From Paenibacillus oleatilyticus (GTDB lineage: Bacteria > Bacillota > Bacilli > Paenibacillales > NBRC-103111): a stretch of DNA of 64,000 nt. The DNA lies in assembly GCF_018998565.1 (NCBI RefSeq), contig NZ_JAHNZO010000001.1:263774-327773 (forward strand). Reading direction: 5' to 3'. The position numbers and the translations under genes were made by a program. Shown here piece after piece: positions 8,727 through 17,839 of the stretch (positions are counted from its first letter, which is position 1; the number at the start of each line of letters is the position of its first letter). The notes beneath the pieces were generated by a model, which saw nothing but the letters and a program-made list of their open reading frames with translations, ran no database searches and was not told the origin of the DNA.

Positions 8727-9818
8727 TCACTTTTTAACGGTCAAAAAATCATTTTTAATCAAATCGTACTTTTCTCCGTCCCAACTCCACAAATTATCGT
8801 TTATCACAATATCCTTCCACTCGGATTCAGGGTTATCTATAATACCCATATCTTGTTGTTTGCCTCGCTCACCTATTGTAATATTGGCATTATTAAAAGA
8901 TATTTCCTGATCCAACTTTCCATCTTTTGTAGTATATACGTATAATAGACTATTTGCTTGATAGCCGCTAAAGTAAGGATGCATAAGTGCTACGATGATC
9001 TCATTTTTCCCATCGCCGTTCAAATCCTCCGACGAGATGGAGATACCAATTTTTTTTACATTGCCATGATCCCCACGCTCAATTTCTTCAATTTCCGATG
9101 CAAATTTTTCTTTGATTAATTTCCTTTCTGTAGAATGCCCCTCTTGATCAAAACGGAGCCATTTTACAATTGATTTTTCGTTAAGTGGCTCTTTGTTATT
9201 ATTTCTTTCGATGCTGATTACCTCGCGCAGTCGCGCAGAATCGGAAATCTCAGTATGACCATATTGTACTCTATAGTTAGAAATTATTATTGTTGCTTTG
9301 CCTTCTGAGCCAGGAGGTCCGAACTTTTGCTTCATCTCTTTATCATCTGAGGCTAATACCACCCACTCATCCTGTCTAAGCTCTTGTGGTTTATCCCTAA
9401 TTTTCATTCTGGGGAAATCCACATTATCATCCATTTGGAATACAACTTGACCAGCTAAGTACTCTCGATCCAAAGGATGACGTTTGAAGGAACCAGTTAC
9501 TTTGACCTCACCTGAAAATTGGATGAAAGCTTGAGTCACATATTCTGCATCATTAAAAACATCCGTCATTATCCTTTCGTATGATTCCACTGTCAGTTTT
9601 CCTATTTTGTCACCCACTTTAATTTTTCGGGGATCGAATATAGAAGTATTCACAGAATCAATTGTTTTTTGCGCAGATGAAGTAATATTTGATACATCTG
9701 TTTGCTCATTTTTTATTAATGGGCTGGCTTCATTACTACATCCTATGGAAAGCACACATAGAAAAATAAAAATCTTGGTTAACAATAGTGAATTCCTAAA
9801 TGTTTCAGCTTTTTTCAT
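8727..9818 (-). CDS. Lipoprotein adjacent to the peptidoglycan-hydrolase effector, candidate immunity protein
   Basis: 363 residues with a signal peptide ending in LSIGC. The mature protein has an N-terminal domain shared with the truncated paralogue at 7044-7430. It also has a C-terminal half with an FG-GAP/VCBS-like element (SEDLNGDGKNEIIVALMHP), suggesting a beta-propeller-like or calcium-loop surface protein. The start at 9818 has a GAGGTGA site and lies 15 bases after the stop of the 728-residue effector, so the two are very likely co-transcribed. This effector-then-lipoprotein order is typical of effector/immunity pairs in contractile systems. The protein family is not recognised. Confidence 0.65.
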   Translation of the reverse strand: MKKAETFRNSLLLTKIFIFLCVLSIGCSNEASPLIKNEQTDVSNITSSAQKTIDSVNTSIFDPRKIKVGDKIGKLTVESYERIMTDVFNDAEYVTQAFIQFSGEVKVTGSFKRHPLDREYLAGQVVFQMDDNVDFPRMKIRDKPQELRQDEWVVLASDDKEMKQKFGPPGSEGKATIIISNYRVQYGHTEISDSARLREVISIERNNNKEPLNEKSIVKWLRFDQEGHSTERKLIKEKFASEIEEIERGDHGNVKKIGISISSEDLNGDGKNEIIVALMHPYFSGYQANSLLYVYTTKDGKLDQEISFNNANITIGERGKQQDMGIIDNPESEWKDIVINDNLWSWDGEKYDLIKNDFLTVKK

Positions 9819-9833
9819 GATTCACCTCGTATT

Positions 9834-12020
9834 CTATTGCACAAAAGATAAATGAACATGATGCTTGTGATTATTATCGCTAAAAAAATATATACTCTTT
9901 TCTTTCACTACTGAGGTAGTCTTTACTTTATTAATTACATCAATGTCACTATGTCCAATTCCATTAAAACCATTTTCAATAGCACACATAATAAGTATCT
10001 CTAAGTTCTTTTTTTCTTTACTTCCTTCGGGAAAACGCAAGAGACCATCTTTCCCCTTTATACTTGCATGAACAGTTTGGATATCTATGGCATAACCAGT
10101 ACCATGCCAATCGGGATCGTTCTCTCGATATAAACTAGTTATACTTATTCCTTCGCCAGTCGCTTTGTAATAATCCGCGGCTAATCTGACTAACGCATCG
10201 AATGAAGCTTGCCGAACAAAAGGAGACTTTGATACTAACGTTAATTTAATGTGTGTATCACTTAAATCCTGCTTCTTCATATCAATTAGCTTCTTAGGCA
10301 CTTCTGATTCATTTACATGATATTGTTCTTTCCCTTTATTCCCAATCACTGTTACCTTCTGACTATCAGTTTTGCTTGGTTGAGAAAGCTTGTTTAAATC
10401 AGGGTCATGGCCTAGAAGGTCTTTAAGACTAATCCCTCCCATATCTTTCATATAAGTGGTAATAGGTGTTTTATTACCATCCGCTGGTATTTGGTCTGTT
10501 TCAAAAAATTTCCTGACGGCATCCGGACCAACAAGATGAACTCCGGCAAGTAGTCCGGACGCGGTTATTGTGACTCCTTTTACTTCTTTGCCAATATATT
10601 TTGAATACTTCTCCAAATAATCCCATTGTTTTTTATGGTAGTCTCTTATTGCAATCTCTTGAGCTTTAGGATTATTCAAAAACGATTCTCTATCTGTGAC
10701 ACCGTAATTCTTTGCTTTCTCCGTCCACTCGCCTACAAAGTCATTTTTTGATGGGTTATTATCACCTTTGTAAAATCCGGCATCCATTAGTGCGTATTCG
10801 CCCATTTGATATCTTCCTAAATAGTTCGCTCTGTTTACGGCTTTATATGGATCATCAAACCCCCTAGATTCATGGTAAGCAAGTAATTCCAAAAACTTCT
10901 CGTAACCGCCAGTTTGGGCACGATTTTTAGTAGCCCCTTGTGTAGCGTTCGGCTTTGCAGCCTCCTCCAACTTTTGTTTCATCGCTTCATCAAACTTCTG
11001 CTTCGCCGACTCCGCTTCTTTCGGGGGACCGTATAAAATTTTCTCCGCTAAAAGCAATTGATCTTGGGCCCACTTGTCGCCGCCCGGTTTGCCGGCCTGC
11101 TCATACAACTGCTCGGCCTGGTTCTCCCAATCTGCCTTATTGTACATCCCGTTCCATGCTCTGCCCTTGGAGTTGGAGTACTTGCTTGCGGCATGACTCC
11201 GGTTGTCGGCAACGACTTTCCCCGCTTCTTCGGTGCTATGATCAATTGTAATGGTTGCGCCCATTTTCTCGCGCGCATATTTTGCACTGGCTACGGCTCC
11301 GCTCGCATCGCCTCCCGTTTTCTGCGCGTCATCCCAGATTTGCTTGGCGCCCCAGATCATTTCATTGGCAACCATTTGCTGCGCATCTTCCAGATCATCA
11401 TCCGATGTAATTGTTCCACCCATGGCTCGGCCTTTAGCCGCCAGTTTTTCCGCTTGTTCTTTTTTCGCTGCATCTTGATCCTTATGTCCTTCCGCCCACA
11501 TGATCTTGGATGATAAAATCATCTGGTTGCCGATCATCCGTTTCATCTCATCCAAATCACAGTTCGGGATCGTACCGCCTGCCTTGCGAGCCTCCCTCGC
11601 CTCCTGCTCCGCTTTCCTTCTCCCGACTTCATCTCCTCTCTTATCGGCTGTCAGCCAGGCCGTTCTCGCATCCAATATCCTCTCGTTGGCCACAATGTTC
11701 TGGGCCAATTCCAGATCTATCTCGCGAGAGATGCTTCCACCCATTTTGCGGCCTTCCGCCGCCAACTTATCCGCTTCCTCCACAAGCTGCTTCCGCTTAA
11801 AAACATCCTTTTCGGCATCCGCTTTCGCCCGCTTCTGTTTGGCTTCCAATATTTTTTTGTTTCCAGCCTTTCGCCGGCCTTCCCCGGGAGTATCCCATCC
11901 GTTTGGAATAATAATAAACGGGTCCTTCCCCTCTTTCATGCTTCGTTTCCATTCCGCAATGAGTTCTTCTATGGCCGGCTCGCTCCCAAGAACCTGAGCG
12001 CCTGTCGTAGCTTTCGCCAC
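9834..12020 (-). CDS. Bifunctional peptidoglycan-hydrolase effector: lysozyme-like domain plus M15-type peptidase
   Basis: 728 residues from a GTG at 12020 that follows a GGGGAGGG site; longer starts lack one. Residues 1-350 are a hydrophilic helical region with about four repeats of roughly 60 residues (recurring GG-T/S-I followed by an ANE-I-AK-like motif). Residues 370-540 resemble a lysozyme-like transglycosylase (YHESRG with a likely catalytic Glu384, then YLGRYQMGEYAL). Residues 595-728 look like an M15 D,D- or L,D-peptidase: SLYREN, His639 and Asp646 in WHGTGYAIDIQ, and a terminal HVH. The gene directly follows VgrG1 and has no signal peptide, so it is probably a spike-loaded effector cutting both glycan and peptide bonds of the wall. 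Confidence 0.75.
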   Translation of the reverse strand: MAKATTGAQVLGSEPAIEELIAEWKRSMKEGKDPFIIIPNGWDTPGEGRRKAGNKKILEAKQKRAKADAEKDVFKRKQLVEEADKLAAEGRKMGGSISREIDLELAQNIVANERILDARTAWLTADKRGDEVGRRKAEQEAREARKAGGTIPNCDLDEMKRMIGNQMILSSKIMWAEGHKDQDAAKKEQAEKLAAKGRAMGGTITSDDDLEDAQQMVANEMIWGAKQIWDDAQKTGGDASGAVASAKYAREKMGATITIDHSTEEAGKVVADNRSHAASKYSNSKGRAWNGMYNKADWENQAEQLYEQAGKPGGDKWAQDQLLLAEKILYGPPKEAESAKQKFDEAMKQKLEEAAKPNATQGATKNRAQTGGYEKFLELLAYHESRGFDDPYKAVNRANYLGRYQMGEYALMDAGFYKGDNNPSKNDFVGEWTEKAKNYGVTDRESFLNNPKAQEIAIRDYHKKQWDYLEKYSKYIGKEVKGVTITASGLLAGVHLVGPDAVRKFFETDQIPADGNKTPITTYMKDMGGISLKDLLGHDPDLNKLSQPSKTDSQKVTVIGNKGKEQYHVNESEVPKKLIDMKKQDLSDTHIKLTLVSKSPFVRQASFDALVRLAADYYKATGEGISITSLYRENDPDWHGTGYAIDIQTVHASIKGKDGLLRFPEGSKEKKNLEILIMCAIENGFNGIGHSDIDVINKVKTTSVVKEKSIYFFSDNNHKHHVHLSFVQ

Positions 12021-12069
12021 TCGACTCCCTCCCCGCTCTGTTTGATACGCCACGCATGCTGCCATGCCA

Positions 12070-13470
12070 TTAGTTCGTTTTTACCTTTTCTCCTTGAATC
12101 TTCACGTCTCCGTCTAACTCGAGCAAACTTGTTTTACATTTCAAGCCCAGCGTATTTTGAGCCGAGATTTGTACCGTATTTCCGGCTTGAAGCAACAAAT
12201 TGTCTTCGGCCTTGATACGAATGTCTTTTTTGCTGTGGATTTCGATACCGTGGTCGTCGATTAAGCGAATCAGCACTTCGTCGTCTTTTCCGGTGATCAA
12301 AATTTCATTGTTCGTAAATGCGATTGCTTTCCGGTGTCTGGTCATAAAAATTTTAACTTCCGGCTGCTTGATCAGGTCTCCTTCTTCTTCTTTCTTGCGA
12401 ATGGAGTGCGTCACGATAGCTTCCTCTTCCTTGTCCGAAGGGAAATAAATATTGACTTCATCGTTGATCTCCGGCATACAATACCAACCTGTATCCCCCT
12501 CAGCCGTATAGAACGTCGCATGCGGAAACGAGCAAATCTCCGCGATAGGAGGCTTATTCTTATCGATTTCGTGAAAATGCACCTTGACCCGGTCTTCTTC
12601 TACAGCGAGTACCTTGCCTTTCAGGGAAATGCCCTTAATCTCGCTGTTGAATAGAGGCTTTTGCTGCAATCCGTCGGAAGTGGTCAGCACATATTCATGC
12701 TTGAGTACGCCATGATGAATAACGGAAATCGATTGCAGTACATACAACGATCTGTTCTTATAGGTTACAAAATCCCCGATGTTCAGCAGGACAGATTTTT
12801 TACCGCTGCTATAGATTTTATAGTATAACAAGTTGCTCTTTGCTCCATCTTTCATCCCGGAGTCCATTTTACGTGTAACGGAAAAGTTGAAGCTCGTCAA
12901 CTCCCCTTTGTCCACGCCTTGGGGAGGGCCAAAATAAAACTGCGGCTTCGTTGCCGTCGCATTCGGAATGAGTCCCCAGCGAAACCGGGATGCCATTCGT
13001 TTCAGGAATTCCCAGTCCGTCTCGTCATACTGCATAGTAAACTTTTGAAGCTCCTTGGTCTTATCCAGGCTGCTGTTCCAATTTGCTCCCTTGTGATGTT
13101 CCAGCACCTGTTCGACCAGTTTACTGTATGTCAACTTTGGGTTTTGAAACGGCCTGCGGTCGATCTTCATGTCCATGTCATAGGTATGGGAAACGGCTTC
13201 GCCGACGATATAGTATACGTTCGCCGTCGCTCTCACTCGAATATTCATAAGACGTCCTCTAAACAGATGAACAAGCTTTTTATCATCGTCCTGATAAGAA
13301 ATCTCCACCGTCGTGGAGGCGTCTGCCATGTCCACGTAGCGCTCTTTGATTTCATTCTTGATAACCCCTGTAAAATATGCTCTTGCGTGCTCATTGAGCC
13401 GCTGAACGATGCGGACCTTCGGGTTTCTTAGCGATATCGCATCTTGGTTTATCCGAATGATGGGTTCCAT
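12070..13470 (-). CDS. vgrG: VgrG-like spike protein (phage late control D / gpD type)
   Basis: 466 residues. It has the order expected of a VgrG or phage gpD spike. The N-terminal part contains a RPFQNPKLTYSKLVEQVL segment and YDETDWEFLKRMASRFRWGL, the classic gpD hub motif. An OB-fold part follows (SLKGKVLAVEEDRVKVHFHE, then TGWYCMPEINDEVNIYFPS), and the C-terminus is a repetitive beta-helix-like stretch. It is close to the N-terminal half of the larger VgrG at 18460-21198. It would form the trimeric tip under the tube. It lies upstream of the bifunctional wall hydrolase, 50 bases apart, and probably carries it. Confidence 0.85.
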   Translation of the reverse strand: MEPIIRINQDAISLRNPKVRIVQRLNEHARAYFTGVIKNEIKERYVDMADASTTVEISYQDDDKKLVHLFRGRLMNIRVRATANVYYIVGEAVSHTYDMDMKIDRRPFQNPKLTYSKLVEQVLEHHKGANWNSSLDKTKELQKFTMQYDETDWEFLKRMASRFRWGLIPNATATKPQFYFGPPQGVDKGELTSFNFSVTRKMDSGMKDGAKSNLLYYKIYSSGKKSVLLNIGDFVTYKNRSLYVLQSISVIHHGVLKHEYVLTTSDGLQQKPLFNSEIKGISLKGKVLAVEEDRVKVHFHEIDKNKPPIAEICSFPHATFYTAEGDTGWYCMPEINDEVNIYFPSDKEEEAIVTHSIRKKEEEGDLIKQPEVKIFMTRHRKAIAFTNNEILITGKDDEVLIRLIDDHGIEIHSKKDIRIKAEDNLLLQAGNTVQISAQNTLGLKCKTSLLELDGDVKIQGEKVKTN

Positions 13471-13512
13471 TTTCGCCGCTCCTTTTTTATTGAGCTTGAT
13501 TTCCGCGTGAGG

Positions 13513-13996
13513 TCATTCGAAAAGCATTTGAAATTCCCTCAGCTTCTTCAGACTTATAAACTTTTCTTCTGCCCCCGCAACTTTTATGTAGTTCCAATTG
13601 ATTTCCAGACATTGCTTTAAATTTTCGATAGCTTTCTCCGCGTCATTGAAGTCAGCAGCATAGATCATAGCTTTCTCATAATATATTACATCTAGCTCTT
13701 CAAAGAGAATTACTCCTATTGCCTTGCCAAGGGTCTGGATCGCCTTAAGCTTTATCGTAAGCTTGCATAGCTTCATCGAATTTATCCGATGCAATCAGCA
13801 AATCCCCTTGCTTTAAATAATTGTGAAGCTCGGATTTTGCGGTTAGTTTAGATTCGCTCGGAACCGAAGCTGCGGATGCGAATGTTAGTAACGAGGACTG
13901 ATTTAATGGAGTCTCCGTACGCAAATCCCCGGCATATTGGAGCGAATGAACGGATAGGGACAAGAAAATTACTATATTCGCAGTAAACATCGCCAT
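13513..13996 (-). pseudogene. Frameshifted secreted TPR protein
   Basis: Two overlapping frames together make one protein. The upstream frame (13745-13996) begins with a hydrophobic leader and ends in a TPR half, ASDKFDEAMQAYDKA. The downstream frame (13513-about 13760) continues with KAIQTLGKAIGV and two further TPR-like helices (AEKAIENLKQCLEINWNYI). The junction in the middle of a canonical TPR consensus implies a one-base indel near 13750. The intact ancestor would be about 160 residues with a signal peptide. It sits between VgrG1 and the lysozyme/secreted protein pair, where an immunity or chaperone role is possible. Confidence 0.65.
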
Positions 13997-14018
13997 CTCA
14001 CCTGCCTCTTTACTTATT

Positions 14019-15209
14019 TTATTGTACTCCTGTTGTATATTTTGTTACCAAATGTTCAACGAGTTTCTTCTGCGCTTCATATAAAGGGCTATACGGTATT
14101 AATAGATACTCTACTGTTGAGAAATCATGGGTATTTATAGCTTCAACAAGCCGTTGCTCGTAGTTTGTGATCAGTAAACCGATTTCGTAGTCATCGGCTT
14201 TGGTTGTGCTCAATTTTTTGATATCATCTAAGGAAATGCCCTGTGCAAATTCCAATATCGCAGCTACATTCTCATTTTGTTGGACTAGGTTTATCTTTTC
14301 GTCCAATTGAGGGATGGATTCAAACTCGTTGTCTCTCTGAAAATAGATGCCCGCAACCGGGAAGGGGATGTTTCCACTCTCTCCAATACCGGTACTAAAT
14401 TCGGCAATGATAATAATGTCTTTTAAACCATCTTGGTCCACATCTTTAAATGACACAGCTCGAATCCCTTCAAACGATGTCCTGTCATTACCATAAAATT
14501 CGGGAAATTCGTATAAAATGATTTCGTTCTCATCTACCAAATAAAATGAGGCCTTTAACTCGCTACCCTCAAGTTGTTTACCAGAAATAAATTTTACTTT
14601 TCCCCAGTGATTCAGTTCGACTTGAAAAGACTGGTTATCGATGACTTGCATACCCTTTTCCCTAAGATTCTCTAGGGTTCCCACCTTCGGCAATCGTTGA
14701 AGTTCATAATAAATCCCTTTATTCGTAAGATAGATCAGGGTATCTTGATCTTTAATGAATAAATCTGCCTGGAGAAGCTTTGCTTCCTGATCCATTACTT
14801 CTACTTCTGTGATCATTTTCCCACGAATACCCACTTTTTCGGCGTTAGTGTAGCACCTGTTAAAAAATTCTACATCTGAAATGACGTTCATGGTATATTT
14901 GGGGTGAGATAGAGTACTATTGTTTATCCTTACTTTATCAGGTGAAAAGGTAATTTTTTCGCCAAGTTCTTTTCGAATTTCGCCCTTCCCTGCTGCCGAA
15001 ATTTGGCAACTAGCGATTTGCTTGCTAATAACCCACGATCCGTAAAAGCTCCTCTCCAGATCCGGTTGAAAGGTATTAGTACTGGAAATACTATATGCAT
15101 TTTGTTTGAGCGGATCAAATGTTTCACTTTCCTCAGCAAAACTGTAGCCGCAAACGCTGATACATAAAATGAAAATCAAGTAATATACCCTAAATATCTG
15201 TTGTTTCAT
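14019..15209 (-). CDS. Secreted protein downstream of the GH24 lysozyme, candidate immunity protein
   Basis: 396 residues with a clear signal peptide (IFRVYYLIFILCISVCGYSF) and likely cleavage after SFA. The mature protein is hydrophilic, with one VCBS/FG-GAP-like element, SFKDVDQDGLKDIIIIAEF, similar in style to the lipoprotein at 8727-9818. GGAGG precedes the ATG at 15209. It begins 26 bases after the stop of the lysozyme effector at 15235, so co-expression is likely. Secreted or surface inhibitors of lysozyme-type effectors are common, which makes immunity the leading guess. No known inhibitor family is recognised. Confidence 0.65.
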   Translation of the reverse strand: MKQQIFRVYYLIFILCISVCGYSFAEESETFDPLKQNAYSISSTNTFQPDLERSFYGSWVISKQIASCQISAAGKGEIRKELGEKITFSPDKVRINNSTLSHPKYTMNVISDVEFFNRCYTNAEKVGIRGKMITEVEVMDQEAKLLQADLFIKDQDTLIYLTNKGIYYELQRLPKVGTLENLREKGMQVIDNQSFQVELNHWGKVKFISGKQLEGSELKASFYLVDENEIILYEFPEFYGNDRTSFEGIRAVSFKDVDQDGLKDIIIIAEFSTGIGESGNIPFPVAGIYFQRDNEFESIPQLDEKINLVQQNENVAAILEFAQGISLDDIKKLSTTKADDYEIGLLITNYEQRLVEAINTHDFSTVEYLLIPYSPLYEAQKKLVEHLVTKYTTGVQ

Positions 15210-15234
15210 TTAGTCGTACCTCCGCACGATTGAG

Positions 15235-16383
15235 TTAATTGTGGTTAACATAAGATCCTTCTGCAAAAATGTTATACTCGCTTATTCTTCGATCCGTTAA
15301 ACCTTTTACAGGCTGACCGTTGACTTTGTTCCAATCCATAAACTCTGCTTTTAGTCGTTCATTCGATGCTTTATTCACTATTGCCATAGCCAGTTCACTA
15401 TAGGACATTTCAACACCAATAGGCCCAACGTTATATACAAAACTTACCATGGCATCAAACTGATTTTGGCTTAAAGAAACTTTACTATTGTCCATCCATT
15501 CCCGTACATAACCCGCATATTCGCCATTCAACTCATCCATTAGTAGATTTATGGCCCTCTCTTGGGTTATTCCATTACTGAAGTCCTCACCTGGCCGAAT
15601 AACATGTCCATATCCGATTGTTAAATTTTGTTTGTCTTTCCCTCGATATGCCTCAGGGCGAAAACTTTCCCAGCTCGCAACAAAGTCAACTAACTTTTTG
15701 CTCACCTTCATTTCCTTTGGATTTATAGGAGGCTGTACCGGAACAGGTTGAGCAGGAGTTGGATGCGAAGGAGCTGGCGGTTTTGGAGTTGGGGTCTGCA
15801 AAGGATACTGTGCCATAAGCTTCTGGGCTTCATTACTGTAACTATCCTTTGCCTTTTTTACCTCCGAGGGCTTGTCACTCATATTCTTCCCATCAACGAT
15901 TCCCCGATCGTTCGCCGCATACCACTTGGCCGTCAAGTCATTTAACCGCTTCGCATCCTCCAGCGATTTTTTACCAATATGATCAATCATAATCAGTTTA
16001 TCCCGAATTCCTTGTCCCGCTTCGCCCGCGGCCTTCATCTCTCTCACATTCCCGACTTCGTTGGCCTCCATCCAACGCACCGTCTGCTTCTGCATCTGCT
16101 CTTGCGCCCACGGAGGCATCTTTTCCATGGCACGCAGCTTGTCTCGAAACCCTTCGGCAAGCTTCGCTGCCCTTTTCATCCCTTCTTTGTCACCGCACGC
16201 TTCTGCCATGTACCAAGCTTCCTTGTACTTCCTGATCCAGTCCTTAGCCCAGTCGGGATAGGTTAGATTCAACTTCTGTTGCTCTGCCTCCAGATCGGCG
16301 GCTTGTGCTTTTCTTCGGGCATTGGCACCCATAAGGGCCTTCAACAGCGGTGTCGGACCGAACGTGGGTTCCTTCCATTTCAT
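15235..16383 (-). CDS. Modular effector: helical loading repeats plus GH24 phage-type lysozyme
   Basis: 382 residues. Residues 40-160 contain two tryptophan-rich helical repeats (YPDWAKDWIRKYKEAW, then MPPWAQEQMQKQTVRWMEA) that match the C-terminal linker of the larger VgrG at 18460-21198. A proline-rich hinge follows at 195-222. Residues 225-382 are a T4-type lysozyme domain with Glu239, Asp250 and Thr255 in the SWESFRPEAYRGKD and NLTIGYGH motifs, and a C-terminal GLTDRRISEYNIF element. There is no signal peptide. The shared repeat suggests a docking or adaptor module for spike loading. GGGGAGAG precedes the ATG at 16383. Confidence 0.85.
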   Translation of the reverse strand: MKWKEPTFGPTPLLKALMGANARRKAQAADLEAEQQKLNLTYPDWAKDWIRKYKEAWYMAEACGDKEGMKRAAKLAEGFRDKLRAMEKMPPWAQEQMQKQTVRWMEANEVGNVREMKAAGEAGQGIRDKLIMIDHIGKKSLEDAKRLNDLTAKWYAANDRGIVDGKNMSDKPSEVKKAKDSYSNEAQKLMAQYPLQTPTPKPPAPSHPTPAQPVPVQPPINPKEMKVSKKLVDFVASWESFRPEAYRGKDKQNLTIGYGHVIRPGEDFSNGITQERAINLLMDELNGEYAGYVREWMDNSKVSLSQNQFDAMVSFVYNVGPIGVEMSYSELAMAIVNKASNERLKAEFMDWNKVNGQPVKGLTDRRISEYNIFAEGSYVNHN

Positions 16384-16407
16384 TGCGCTCTCCCCTAGTC
16401 GTTACTT

Positions 16408-17706
16408 TTAAAACACTCTCACTTCCGACATGCACGTATCCGAATACTTGTCTCCCTTTTCCACTTCAAGAATGGTAAGTTTAATAAACGACGTTTTGAC
16501 CTTCTTGCCAAAATTCATTTGCACAAAAGAAGCATTCAGAATCTCGGAGCTTCCGTCCGAAAACTCAGCCTTCAGACTCTTAACTCTATTGTTTGCTTTG
16601 AACGTTTGCAGCGATTGCGCCAAGCCGTTGATGAGATTGATACCGGATACTTCTCGAAGTTCTCCGAATTCGAGCGTGACGGTTTCTCCAATCCCGCCCC
16701 CCTTCATGCCTTCGCACCAGCCTGTCTTTGTATTCCCGTCCGTGAGTTGATTTGCGTTGTACGATATTTTATTCTCGTCCGGCAGCGTAGAAGAAGCGGT
16801 GACTCTTTTGACAGGGGTGCTCTTCTTCACCTCCATGAACGGCGTAGAGGAGCGAATCCATCGCACGGGATGCACTTCAAACCCAATCCGTTGAAACGCG
16901 TCCTCGAACTTCGTCTTCTGTTGGTTCTGCAAGTTTAATTGAAAAACATTTCGATCTTGATCCGTATACACGAGCATTTGGCCGCCCGGGGAAATGACCG
17001 GAGATAACATGGACTTGCCAAGCGGTTTCCGTTCCTCGCTTTCAATTGTCAATAAGTAGGTGGTAGCATGATCTGCCGTATAAATCAGCTTGTCTTCAGC
17101 AAACCATTGATGAATTTGGATATCTTTAGAACTCACGTTTATCTTCTTGATGATTTTGTTATTTGCGATGTCAAACAGAACAATATTGCCCTCATTATCA
17201 CTAAAGCACAGTTCGCTGCTGTCAGGGGAAAATCTCCAGCCAGCAACCGAGTACATATCTCGTTTAACTAGAGGTAGTTTTGTCTTTTCATTCTCCTTCG
17301 CTCGAAATAGATAAATGTCCTCATTTTCCTCAAACAAATATTGGTTGAGATCGGGGGACAACGCATATTCATCAGTAGGTAATTCAAATTTCAGCTCAGT
17401 TTGATGCGTAAGAGGATTATAAATTTGTGCAGCGATGTTTGATCTTTGATGGGAAAAGTTTGTTAGCAAAACTCTCCCTCCGTCTTCAGAAATTCCGCCG
17501 ACACCAGATCTTCCGCCCAAGGATTGCTCAACGCTATCCATCGCATAAAAATTCCTAAAGTGATCCACATTCACAAAGCTTTCCTCGCCTGCTGCATTTC
17601 TTAGGTAAGCTATCATTTCATAATCATTATCCCCACGGAACAGAAGCCAATCAGATAGCTTCTCTTGTGGAATACTCGTAGGACCAATTACCTGCGTTTG
17701 CTCCAA
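16408..17706 (-). CDS. Former lipoprotein with beta-propeller-like and discoidin-like parts; signal peptide appears frameshifted
   Basis: The open frame begins at a TTG at 17706, but in-frame codons continue upstream to about 17775 and encode LLLTGCWNEEE, an obvious lipobox, directly preceded by a TAG stop. The missing hydrophobic start (MNDCLKILRNKIVI, ATG at 17812) lies in the next frame, so a one-base indel has probably separated the signal peptide from the mature protein. The body has TolB/WD-like repeats (WRFSPDSSELCFSDNEGN). It ends in a discoidin or F5/8-type glycan-binding-like domain (GETVTLEFGELREVSGINL to the end). Sequencing error cannot be excluded. It lies in the lipoprotein block next to the effectors. 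Confidence 0.55.
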   Translation of the reverse strand: MEQTQVIGPTSIPQEKLSDWLLFRGDNDYEMIAYLRNAAGEESFVNVDHFRNFYAMDSVEQSLGGRSGVGGISEDGGRVLLTNFSHQRSNIAAQIYNPLTHQTELKFELPTDEYALSPDLNQYLFEENEDIYLFRAKENEKTKLPLVKRDMYSVAGWRFSPDSSELCFSDNEGNIVLFDIANNKIIKKINVSSKDIQIHQWFAEDKLIYTADHATTYLLTIESEERKPLGKSMLSPVISPGGQMLVYTDQDRNVFQLNLQNQQKTKFEDAFQRIGFEVHPVRWIRSSTPFMEVKKSTPVKRVTASSTLPDENKISYNANQLTDGNTKTGWCEGMKGGGIGETVTLEFGELREVSGINLINGLAQSLQTFKANNRVKSLKAEFSDGSSEILNASFVQMNFGKKVKTSFIKLTILEVEKGDKYSDTCMSEVRVF

Positions 17707-17839
17707 AACGGGACGATTAGCCGAATTGCTTTTTGGGATGGTCTCCTCTTCATTCCAGCATCCGGTTAGTAATAACTATCTTATTTCGCAGTATCTTTAA
17801 ACAATCATTCATTTCATTGATACTTCCCCTATTTATGAA

